Assembly: GCF_000299915.1 (NCBI RefSeq)
Contig: NZ_AMRI01000023.1
Coordinates: 1 to 64,000, forward strand
Direction of reading: 5' to 3'
DNA length: 64,000 nt
DNA from: Gallaecimonas xiamenensis 3-C-1
GTDB taxonomy: Bacteria > Pseudomonadota > Gammaproteobacteria > Enterobacterales > Gallaecimonadaceae
This document shows positions 8,275 to 15,815 of the stretch, one piece after another. Position 1 is the stretch's first letter. Every line of letters begins with the position of its first letter. The position numbers and the translations under genes were made by a program. The notes under the pieces are model-generated. The model saw only the letters and a list, made by a program, of their open reading frames with translations. It did no database searches and was not told the DNA's origin.

Positions 8275-8374
8275 CGTTATATGCCCCTTCACTATACCTT
8301 AAGGCAGATCAAATGCACCTTTCAAAAGCGGCGGTATGCTGCGCTCTCTTTAACCAGTTGTACCGTGGAAATTG

Positions 8375-9646
8375 ATGCAAGCCCCTGAATTACTTTGCCC
8401 TGCCGGCAGCCTCAAGCACCTTGACTATGCCTTTGCCTACGGCGCCGACGCCGTCTATGCCGGCCTGCCCCGCTACTCTTTGAGGGTTCGCAACAACAGC
8501 TTCAACGTTCATAACCTCCAGACCGGTATCGACCGGGCCCATGCCCTGGGCAAGAAGTTCTACCTGGTGGCCAACATCCAGCCCCATAACAGCAAGGTGG
8601 ACACCTTTGTGCGGGACATGGCGCCCCTGGTGGCCATGGGGCCGGACGCGCTGATCATGTCCGACCCCGGCCTTATCATGCTGGTGCGCCAGGCCTTCCC
8701 GGCCATGCCTATCCATTTGTCGGTGCAGGCCAACGCCATCAACTACGCCAGCGTGCAGTTCTGGGCCAGCCAGGGCATAGAGCGGGTGATCCTCTCAAGG
8801 GAGCTGTCCCTGGCGGAAATTGCCACCATCCGCGAGCGCTGCCCCGGCACCGAACTGGAAGTGTTCGTGCACGGCGCCCTGTGCATGGCCTTTTCCGGCC
8901 GCTGCCTGCTGTCCGGTTACATCAACAGGCGCGACCCCAACCAGGGCGCCTGCACCAACGCCTGCCGCTGGCAATACCAGGGCACAGAGGCCAGCACCGA
9001 CGGCTGCGGCCAGGCGGTGGCCCTGGCCGACCCCAAGCTGATGCTGCTGGAAGAAAAAAGCCGGCCCGGGGAGCTGATGGCCGCCGAAGAAGACGAGCAC
9101 GGCAGCTACATCTTCAACTCCAAGGATCTGCGCGCCGTACAGCACGTGGCCGCCCTGACCGCCATGGGGGTGCATTCACTGAAGATTGAGGGGCGCACCA
9201 AGAGCCATTACTACGTGGCCCGCACCGCCCAGACTTACCGGCGCGCCATCGACGACGCCCTGGCCGGCAAAGCCTTTGACAACCAATACCTTGACGACCT
9301 CGAGCACCTGGCCAACCGGGGCTACACCGAGGGCTTTTTGAACCGCCACGGGGACGCCATGCAGAACTACCAGCAAGGGGCGCCCCAGTCGCCCCACCAG
9401 TTTGTGGGAGAAGTGACAGGCCAGCAGGCCGGCCTATTGCAGATCGCCGTCAAAAACCGCTTCGCCCTGGGAGACAAGCTGCTGCTGGTTACCCCCTTGG
9501 GCAACCACCACCTGGTACTGGACGGGCTGTGGGACCACAGGGGCCAGCCCGTCCAAGTGGCCCCAGGCGACGGCCACCAGGTACAGATAACGGCACCCGA
9601 GGGCTGCGACGGCCATATGGGGCTGCTGGTGCGGCTGGGACCATGA
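8375..9646 (+). CDS. trhP: tRNA 5-hydroxyuridine synthase TrhP (YegQ), U32 family
   Basis: The 423-residue protein starts MQAPELLCPAGSLKHLDYAFAYGADAVYAG, the hallmark of the peptidase-U32 family, and has the four-Cys cluster motif (LCMAFSGRCLLSGY with GACTNACRW) that probably binds an iron-sulphur cluster. TrhP installs 5-hydroxyuridine at position 34 of some tRNAs, with prephenate as oxygen source in E. coli. The ATG at 8375 is preferred to the TTG three bases upstream. Its stop overlaps the start of a YfhL-type ferredoxin as ATGA, suggesting the ferredoxin supplies electrons or clusters. Confidence 0.9.
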   Translation: MQAPELLCPAGSLKHLDYAFAYGADAVYAGLPRYSLRVRNNSFNVHNLQTGIDRAHALGKKFYLVANIQPHNSKVDTFVRDMAPLVAMGPDALIMSDPGLIMLVRQAFPAMPIHLSVQANAINYASVQFWASQGIERVILSRELSLAEIATIRERCPGTELEVFVHGALCMAFSGRCLLSGYINRRDPNQGACTNACRWQYQGTEASTDGCGQAVALADPKLMLLEEKSRPGELMAAEEDEHGSYIFNSKDLRAVQHVAALTAMGVHSLKIEGRTKSHYYVARTAQTYRRAIDDALAGKAFDNQYLDDLEHLANRGYTEGFLNRHGDAMQNYQQGAPQSPHQFVGEVTGQQAGLLQIAVKNRFALGDKLLLVTPLGNHHLVLDGLWDHRGQPVQVAPGDGHQVQITAPEGCDGHMGLLVRLGP

Positions 9647-9882
9647 GCCTGGCGATCACCCAGCAGTGCATCAACTGCGAGATGTGCGAGCCAGAATGCC
9701 CCAACGGCGCCATCAGCCTTGGGCCGGACATCTACCAAATAGACCCGAACCGCTGCACCGAATGCCTGGGCCATTACCCGGCTCCCCAGTGCCAGGCGGT
9801 CTGTCCTCTTGATTGCATAACCATGCACGTTGCCGAAAGCCAGCAATGCCTGCTTGCACGCTTTGCCGCCCTTTGGGGCTGA
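9643..9882 (+). CDS. yfhL: YfhL-like 2x[4Fe-4S] ferredoxin
   Basis: The 79-residue protein carries two cluster motifs: CINCEMCEPECP (residues 9-20) and C(8)C(3)C with CTECLGHYPAPQCQAVCP. The long insertion in the second motif is characteristic of YfhL/Alvin-type ferredoxins. It is cytosolic. Translation is coupled to trhP (ATGA overlap at 9643-9646). In E. coli yfhL and trhP are at different loci, so this linkage supports a shared role in tRNA hydroxylation; that role is inference from context. Confidence 0.9.
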   Translation: MSLAITQQCINCEMCEPECPNGAISLGPDIYQIDPNRCTECLGHYPAPQCQAVCPLDCITMHVAESQQCLLARFAALWG

Positions 9883-10000
9883 AATTTGCGATCCCCGGCC
9901 CAGTCCCTGCGCCCTGCTCTTTACCGGCGGGCCCTGGCGTGTTTCACTTCCGCCTTTTGTAAGCCCCCGCCAGTGGGGCCCGGAAGGAAGTACGCTCTCC

Positions 10001-11380
10001 ATGGATAACGCCATGACCGACGCCCAAAACAGCCCGCAGCGCTCTCGGCTTCGTAACTATTTGATGTTCCTGATCCCTTCCCTGATCGGCATCAGCCTTT
10101 TCATGACACCGCTGAGCTACCAAGGGGACATCACCATCGCCATCGCCGTGGTGGCCAAGAGCTTCAAGGCGCTGTTGCTGGACATCATGCCCGAGCTGCT
10201 GACCGGCATCATCAGCCTGTCGGCCCTGCTGACCCTGGCCTGTAGCCTGCTGCGCCCGGCCAAGGTCATGGCCAGCCCCTTCCTCAAAGGCCTGTTCTGC
10301 CCCAACTGGATCTGGGTGCTGATCCGGGTGCTTGGCGCCGCCTTTGCCGTGCTGATTTATTCACAAAAGGGCCCGGCCGCCCTGCTGGACGAAAACACCG
10401 GCGGCCTGGTGTTTTCCGACCTGCTGCCGACCCTGCTCTCGGTCTTTATCTTTGCCGGCCTGTTGCTGCCGCTGCTGCTGGATTTTGGCCTGCTGGAATT
10501 CGTGGGCACCCTGATGACCAAGGTGATGCGCCCGGTGTTCAAGCTGCCCGGGCGCAGCGCCGTGGACTGCTTTGCCTCCTGGCTGGGAGACGGCTCGGTG
10601 GGCATTTTGTTGACCGGCAAGCAGTTCGAAGGGGGCTTTTACACCCAGCGCGAAGCGGCCATCATAGGTACCACCTTCTCGGCGGTGTCCATCACCTTCT
10701 CCCTGGTGGTGCTGGCCCAGGTCAAACTGGAAAGCTACTTCCTGCCCTTCTACGGTGCCATCTGCCTGGCCGGCATTGTGGCCGCCATTATCGTTCCCCG
10801 GCTGCCGCCCCTGCGCTGGAAGAAAGACCACTTTATCGACGGCCGCCAGCGCACCGGCGAAGAAGAGAGCATTCCCAGCCACCACGGGGTACTGAGCTTC
10901 GGTCTGGAACGGGCCCTGCACCGCGCCAACAGCATCGACACCCTGAAAAAACCCCTGGCCGACGGCGTGAAAAACGCCATCGACATGCTGCTGGGGGTAC
11001 TGCCGGTGGTGATGGCGGTGGGCACTGTGGCGCTGCTGATTGCCGAGCACACCCCCATCTTCGGCTGGCTGGGCAAACCCTTTGTGCCCTACTTGGAACT
11101 GCTGGGCATACCCGAAGCCGTGGCCGCCTCCAAGACGGTGATGGTGGGCTTTGCCGACATGTTTATCCCCTCTGTGCTGATCACCGGCGTGGAAAACGAC
11201 ATGACCCGCTTCGTGGTGGCGGCCATGTCGGTCACCCAGCTGATTTACCTGTCGGAAGTGGGCGCCCTGCTGCTGGGCAGCCGCATTCCGGTCAACTTCA
11301 TCGAGCTGTTCGTGATCTTCATCCTGCGCACCCTGGTCACCCTGCCGGTGATAGCTGGCGTGGCGCACCTGGTGTTCTAA
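10001..11380 (+). CDS. YjiH family nucleoside-recognition membrane protein
   Basis: The 459-residue integral membrane protein has about ten hydrophobic helices and the Gate/nucleoside-recognition pattern (CFASWLGDGSVGILLTGKQFEGGFYTQREA and GFADMFIPSVLITG). YjiH-type proteins are inner-membrane transporter-like proteins of unknown substrate. I start at 10001 because GGAAGGAAG lies about 10 bases upstream; a second ATG (10013) is in frame. A strong terminator follows. The 118-base gap after yfhL suggests its own promoter. Confidence 0.8.
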   Translation: MDNAMTDAQNSPQRSRLRNYLMFLIPSLIGISLFMTPLSYQGDITIAIAVVAKSFKALLLDIMPELLTGIISLSALLTLACSLLRPAKVMASPFLKGLFCPNWIWVLIRVLGAAFAVLIYSQKGPAALLDENTGGLVFSDLLPTLLSVFIFAGLLLPLLLDFGLLEFVGTLMTKVMRPVFKLPGRSAVDCFASWLGDGSVGILLTGKQFEGGFYTQREAAIIGTTFSAVSITFSLVVLAQVKLESYFLPFYGAICLAGIVAAIIVPRLPPLRWKKDHFIDGRQRTGEEESIPSHHGVLSFGLERALHRANSIDTLKKPLADGVKNAIDMLLGVLPVVMAVGTVALLIAEHTPIFGWLGKPFVPYLELLGIPEAVAASKTVMVGFADMFIPSVLITGVENDMTRFVVAAMSVTQLIYLSEVGALLLGSRIPVNFIELFVIFILRTLVTLPVIAGVAHLVF

Positions 11381-11393
11381 GGTATCCCCTGAA

Positions 11394-11421
11394 AAAAAAG
11401 CGCCCCTAGGGGCGCTTTTTT
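11394..11421. terminator. Perfect palindromic terminator after the YjiH gene
   Basis: AAAAAAGCGCCCCT / AGGGGCGCTTTTTT is perfectly self-complementary and can form a hairpin on either strand with T6 on the plus strand. It ends the YjiH gene. Confidence 0.9.
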
Positions 11422-11539
11422 ATTGCCTGGCCGCCGGCTGAACAGGGCCCGGGCTTAAGCCCCTGGCGGCCCTGCCCTTTGCCCAGGGTTCAGGCGGCCC
11501 GCCTATAGTGGAGGACAGGCCCATAGCGGAGAATACCTC

Positions 11540-12106
11540 ATGTCACCTGCCAAAACCCTGGCCGGCCTGAGCCTGGCCTTGCTGCTGGCTGCCTGCACCA
11601 GCACCGGCGACACCCCGGCGCAAAAGCGCCAGGCGGTACTGACCATGGAACAGCAAACCCTGGCCCGCCTTTACGCCAAACACCCCAAGGCCCGCAGTCA
11701 AATCGCCAGCGCCTACGGCTACGGTGTCTTTGATCTGGCCAACCAGAACGTCATCCTGCTGTCCACCTCCGGTGGTTACGGGGTGCTGACCGACCAGGGC
11801 GGCCGCCATACCTATATGCGCATGGGCGGTGGCGGCATCGGCTTTGGCCTGGGGGTCAAGGACTACCAGGAAGTGGTTATCTTCAAGCACCAGCAGGACT
11901 TTGAGCGCTTTCGCGACCAGGGCTGGGATGCCGGCGCCCAGGCCGAAGCCACCGCCAAGGCCAACGACAGCGGCGGCGAGCTGGCCGCCAACCAGTCGGT
12001 GGACCTGGACGTAACCACCTACCAGCTCACCGAGTCCGGCATCGCCCTGCAAGCCACCATAGGAGCCGCCAAGTACTGGCGCTGGGACGAACTCAACGAC
12101 CGTTAA
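11540..12106 (+). CDS. YSC84/SYLF-like lipoprotein
   Basis: The 188-residue protein has a lipobox LLLAAC (Cys at residue 19). The mature region resembles the SYLF/YSC84 lipid-binding domain: ARSQIASAYGYGVFDLANQN, GGYGVLTDQ, MRMGGGGIGFGLGVKDYQEVVIF, ending AAKYWRWDEL. Eukaryotic and bacterial members bind phospholipids, and bacterial lipoproteins of this type are common and uncharacterised. An AGCGGAGAATACCTC stretch precedes the ATG. Its stop overlaps the stop of the convergent di-haem peroxidase by four bases, with no terminator in between. Confidence 0.8.
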   Translation: MSPAKTLAGLSLALLLAACTSTGDTPAQKRQAVLTMEQQTLARLYAKHPKARSQIASAYGYGVFDLANQNVILLSTSGGYGVLTDQGGRHTYMRMGGGGIGFGLGVKDYQEVVIFKHQQDFERFRDQGWDAGAQAEATAKANDSGGELAANQSVDLDVTTYQLTESGIALQATIGAAKYWRWDELNDR

Positions 12107-13197
12107 AGCGCCTGCAAAAAGGCCAGCAACGCCTCTTCTTCCTGACGGCTGAGCCTAAAGGGCACCAGCTCGCTGCTGGTCACCGGGAGCAGCGGGTCCA
12201 ACCGCTGTTCCCGCCTGGGCTTGGGCCTGGCCCCCCCATGGCTGTAAAAACGGATTATGCCGCGCAGGTCGGTAAAGAGGCCGTTGTGCATCCAGGGCCC
12301 GCTGTGCTTAAGGTGGCGAAGGCTGGCGGTGCGAAAAGCGCCCATGTCCGCCCCTTTCCCCGTCACCAGGTAACGGCCCTGATCTTCAAAGGGCCGCTGG
12401 TAAAAGCTAAGGCCGGTGACATGGAAGTCGCCGTCGCTGAGCAAGGGGCCGCCGTGGCAGCGGATACAACCGGCCTTGGTGCGAAAAAGGTGCAGCCCCT
12501 GCAGTTCCTGGTCGGTAAGGCTGTTGCTGGTCAGCCATTCGCTGTTAAGGGCCACCCCTTGCATAAAGAGTTCATAGGCCGACCAGGGCCCCGCAAGCCC
12601 ACCCTGGTAGGCGGCAAGAGCGCCTGCCAGGCCCGGCCAGGCCGGGGCCTGGTCGCCATAGGCCTGCTGCCATAAAAACCGGTAGGCCGGGTCCCCCGCC
12701 ACCAGGCTGACCGCCTGCTCCGGGCTGCTGGCCATCTCTATGGGGTTGGTCAGGGGATCTTTGGCCTGGCTGGCCAGATCCTTGGCCCTACCGTCCCAGA
12801 ACAGGGCCGGCCAGAGATCTCCGTGCAGCACCGAAGGGGCATTGCGCTGACCCAGGGCGCCGCCGACCCCCACCGATACCCGCCTGGCGTCGGCAAAGGC
12901 AGCCTCGGGCTGGTGGCAACTGGCACAGCTCAGGCTGCCGTCCGCCGACAGGCGCGGGTCAAAGAACAGCGCTTGGCCCAGGGCCGCGACGGCGCCAAAG
13001 GCCGGTTTGGCCGGCAGCGCCGCCAGCTCTTGCCCACCGGCCCGCAGCGGCCAGCTGGCCGGGCTTTGCTGGTAACGGCTGCCAAGGACCAGGCCGTCTT
13101 CCGGCACGCAGTGGCCCCCCAAAGAACATTGCCAAACCAGGGGCAGCGCCTGGGCCAGGCCCGGCAACCACAGCAGCCAACCGATACACCACCTCAT
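12103..13197 (-). CDS. Di-haem cytochrome c peroxidase (CcpA/MauG superfamily)
   Basis: The 364-residue protein has a signal peptide (about 1-18) and two c-type haem sites, CASCH (91-95) and CIRCH (244-248). It has the conserved family segments LFFDPRLSADGS, RNAPSV and LFWDGRAKDLASQAKDPLTNPIEM, and the C-terminal AFRTASLRHLKHSGPWMHNG. Members reduce H2O2 with electrons from small cytochromes or modify amino-acid side chains (MauG, MbnH). It is periplasmic. It is the last gene of an operon: its ATG overlaps the stop of the TonB receptor by four bases. Its true substrate here is open. Confidence 0.85.
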   Translation of the reverse strand: MRWCIGWLLWLPGLAQALPLVWQCSLGGHCVPEDGLVLGSRYQQSPASWPLRAGGQELAALPAKPAFGAVAALGQALFFDPRLSADGSLSCASCHQPEAAFADARRVSVGVGGALGQRNAPSVLHGDLWPALFWDGRAKDLASQAKDPLTNPIEMASSPEQAVSLVAGDPAYRFLWQQAYGDQAPAWPGLAGALAAYQGGLAGPWSAYELFMQGVALNSEWLTSNSLTDQELQGLHLFRTKAGCIRCHGGPLLSDGDFHVTGLSFYQRPFEDQGRYLVTGKGADMGAFRTASLRHLKHSGPWMHNGLFTDLRGIIRFYSHGGARPKPRREQRLDPLLPVTSSELVPFRLSRQEEEALLAFLQAL

Positions 13198-15815
13198 GGG
13201 AAGCTATACCCCAGGCCCAGCCAGAACTGGCGGCCGGTCTCGATACCGGAGACGCCGTCGGCCACCAGGTTGGTGCGGCTGTTAAGGAGGTTGTTGATCT
13301 CCAGCTTGCACTCCAGGCTGTGCTGCCCTACCAGGGGCATCTGCCAGCGAATGGCGCCGTCCAGCAGCACCCGGCCCTTGAGTCGGACCTTGCGGTACAC
13401 CGGATAGTAGATATTGCTTACCTGGCATTCGGGGCAGACCTGCAACAGGCGGTCGCTGGCCCTTTCCTGGCCGGTGTCCACCACTGTGTCGTAGCTGCCC
13501 CGCCAGCCGGCGCTAAGGGAGGTGGTCAGACTGCGGGTCCACTGGGATACCAGGCCGGCGTTGACGGTCACCGGGCGGCTGAAATCGGTGGCGTAACGGT
13601 TGAGGTCCCCAAGGGATACCAACTGGTAGTCCTGCCCCGATTGCAAGAAGACGATCTCGTCCTCCGGGGTGTTGTCGACGGTACCGTCGTAAGAGTCGGT
13701 GCTCAGGGTGTTCTCGGTGTAACTGCCGTTGATCCACAGGCTGTGGCGGCCCAGGGTGCCGGTCCATGACAGGCTGACCCTCTGGTGCTCGTTCTCACCC
13801 TGGTTGATCTGCTGGACATAGGTGTAGCCGTTGAGCAGCTCTGACTCACCCTGGGCTATCTGGTCCTTGCCTTTACGCCACACCCCTTTAAGGGACAGCA
13901 CCCCGCCCCACAGGGCCTGCTTGAGGCCCAGCACCAGCTCGTCGCTGTAGGGGGTGTCCAGATCCTGGTAGCGGTAGCGAAAACGGCTGGCGCCGCCGGA
14001 GGTCATCCAGCTTTGCACGGCGCCGTCGACTATGGGTCTGTACTGCACCACGTAGGGCACCTGGGCTTCGCGGATCTTGTAGGTCAGCAAATTGGCGTCG
14101 TAGTAGCGGTTGAGGCCGGCCAGCAGCAGGGTGTCGCCGTCCCCCAGCAGGTCGTAACTCAGTTGCAGGCGCGGCGCCAGGTTGAGGTTTTTCAGGACGT
14201 CGTCATGGTCGAGGCGAAGCCCCAAATTGAGGCCGAAGCGTTGCCAGGCCATGTCGTCCTGCAGGTACAGGCCTTGGGTCAGCAACTGCACCTGGATATG
14301 CTCTTCTGGGTAGAGGCGGCGCATCTGGAAGTACTGGCCACGCATGGCAACGTTGGCGCTGTAGAGGGCAAAATGCTCGGGGTTAAGAAGGTCCAAAGGT
14401 TCGCCCAGCTCTGCCTCCAATTCCACCAGGGGCCTGTGGTAGGCCTGCTCCACGCAGTCCAGGGTCTGGCCGTTACAGATGATATCGGCGTCCCTTACCG
14501 GGCTGTTGTAGGTGTAGGCCGGCTGGTGGCGGTCCCGCTCCAGGGCTTGGTGTTCCAACTGGTAACCCAGTTTGAACTGGTGGTCGGCCCCCAGGGCGCT
14601 GAAGCTGCGGGCCAGGCTTTGGTCTAAGCGAAAGCCCAGTTGGCGGTTTTCCAGGCTGCCAAAGCCCCCTTCCTTGGACAGGGGAATGTCGCCGCTGTTA
14701 AGGCCCCAGGCCTTGCCCGGCGCCCGCAGCCAGGGCAGGTAGGCCTGAGGCGCCTCCCTGCTGCTTTGACTGTAATGGCCAGAGGCCTTGCCCCGCCAAT
14801 ACCAGGGGCCCAGGGCCTGGGCCGCCTCCAGGCTCAGGCTGCCGCCACCGCCGTCCAGGGTAAAGTCGCTGTCTTTGGTGTCTTTGACGAACTGCTCGGA
14901 GCGATAGGGAGCGTAGACAGCGGTCAGGTTCAGCTCGTCAAGCCAGCCCTGGTAGCCGTATTTGAGCAGGAAGTTGCTGCTGCGGCGCTTGGCCACCTTG
15001 GGCTGGTTGAAAGACAGCTCGGAGATACGGGAACGGGTGGCACTGGCCGAAAACAGCAGGCTGTGGTCCCCCATCTGGCGGCTGGCGCTCATATTGAGCT
15101 GGTCCTTCTCGAACACCGGCGCCCGCAGTTCGTTGTCGCTGCCGTCGTCCAGGCCCAGATCGTCTTCTTGAAGCTGTTCTTGTTCAAACACCCGGTACTG
15201 GCCCCAGTCGCTGCGGGTGCCCCGGTATTGGAAACTGAAGGCAGGGCTCTGCCTTGGGTCACGGGTCTTGGCGTCCACCACCCCGCCGGAGAAGTTGCCG
15301 TATTCGGCCGGGATGTTGTTGTCGAACACCGTGACCGAATCGACGATGGCCTGGTTGATAAAGAGCCCCTGGGGGTGGCCCTGCACCTGGTTGATATTGG
15401 CCGCCGCCACGCCGGTGGCGGCCGGGTCCAGGCGCGAGTTGAAGTTGAGGCCGTCGAGGAAAAAGCCGGTCTGCCAGGGCTGGCCCCCGGAGATGGTGAG
15501 CAGCGCCGGTTTCAGCTCGGCCAGGTTGCTCACGTCCAGGCTGTTCTCGGACAGCTGCACCCCAGGCAAAATGGCCAACTGGTCGGTGATATTGCCGTTG
15601 CCCAGGGCACTGCTATCCAGAAAGTCACGGGACAGGGTGTAACGGCCTATGGCTTCGATGGACTCGGGGCCTATGTAGCGGCCGGTGACCTCCACATGCT
15701 CGTCGGCGGGGCGGCACTTGGCGGACTGGGCCTTGGCGGCTTTATCAGGGCAGGCTTCTTCTTCGGCACCTTGCTGGGGGCCGGCCGCCAGGGCCAGCAA
15801 CAACAATGACAGCAT
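13194..15815 (-). CDS. TonB-dependent outer-membrane receptor
   Basis: The 873-residue protein has a short signal, a plug domain (about 40-180: EHVEVTGRYIGPESIEAIGRYTLSRD, LPGVQLSENS, DGLNFNSRLDP, GVVDAKTRDP) and a 22-strand-type barrel, ending GYSFP. It is unusual in having the terminal aromatic residue one position from the end. There is no obvious N-terminal signalling extension. It starts at the last base of the upstream lipoprotein gene and overlaps the downstream peroxidase, so the three are translationally linked. Tandem Fur-like sites precede the operon, favouring iron or other metal complexes as substrate; that remains inference. Confidence 0.85.
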   Translation of the reverse strand: MLSLLLLALAAGPQQGAEEEACPDKAAKAQSAKCRPADEHVEVTGRYIGPESIEAIGRYTLSRDFLDSSALGNGNITDQLAILPGVQLSENSLDVSNLAELKPALLTISGGQPWQTGFFLDGLNFNSRLDPAATGVAAANINQVQGHPQGLFINQAIVDSVTVFDNNIPAEYGNFSGGVVDAKTRDPRQSPAFSFQYRGTRSDWGQYRVFEQEQLQEDDLGLDDGSDNELRAPVFEKDQLNMSASRQMGDHSLLFSASATRSRISELSFNQPKVAKRRSSNFLLKYGYQGWLDELNLTAVYAPYRSEQFVKDTKDSDFTLDGGGGSLSLEAAQALGPWYWRGKASGHYSQSSREAPQAYLPWLRAPGKAWGLNSGDIPLSKEGGFGSLENRQLGFRLDQSLARSFSALGADHQFKLGYQLEHQALERDRHQPAYTYNSPVRDADIICNGQTLDCVEQAYHRPLVELEAELGEPLDLLNPEHFALYSANVAMRGQYFQMRRLYPEEHIQVQLLTQGLYLQDDMAWQRFGLNLGLRLDHDDVLKNLNLAPRLQLSYDLLGDGDTLLLAGLNRYYDANLLTYKIREAQVPYVVQYRPIVDGAVQSWMTSGGASRFRYRYQDLDTPYSDELVLGLKQALWGGVLSLKGVWRKGKDQIAQGESELLNGYTYVQQINQGENEHQRVSLSWTGTLGRHSLWINGSYTENTLSTDSYDGTVDNTPEDEIVFLQSGQDYQLVSLGDLNRYATDFSRPVTVNAGLVSQWTRSLTTSLSAGWRGSYDTVVDTGQERASDRLLQVCPECQVSNIYYPVYRKVRLKGRVLLDGAIRWQMPLVGQHSLECKLEINNLLNSRTNLVADGVSGIETGRQFWLGLGYSFP

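Noticed and set aside
10361..11368. Open frame of 335 codons on the minus strand
   Set aside because: Antisense to the YjiH membrane gene; composition rich in His and Gln, no family.
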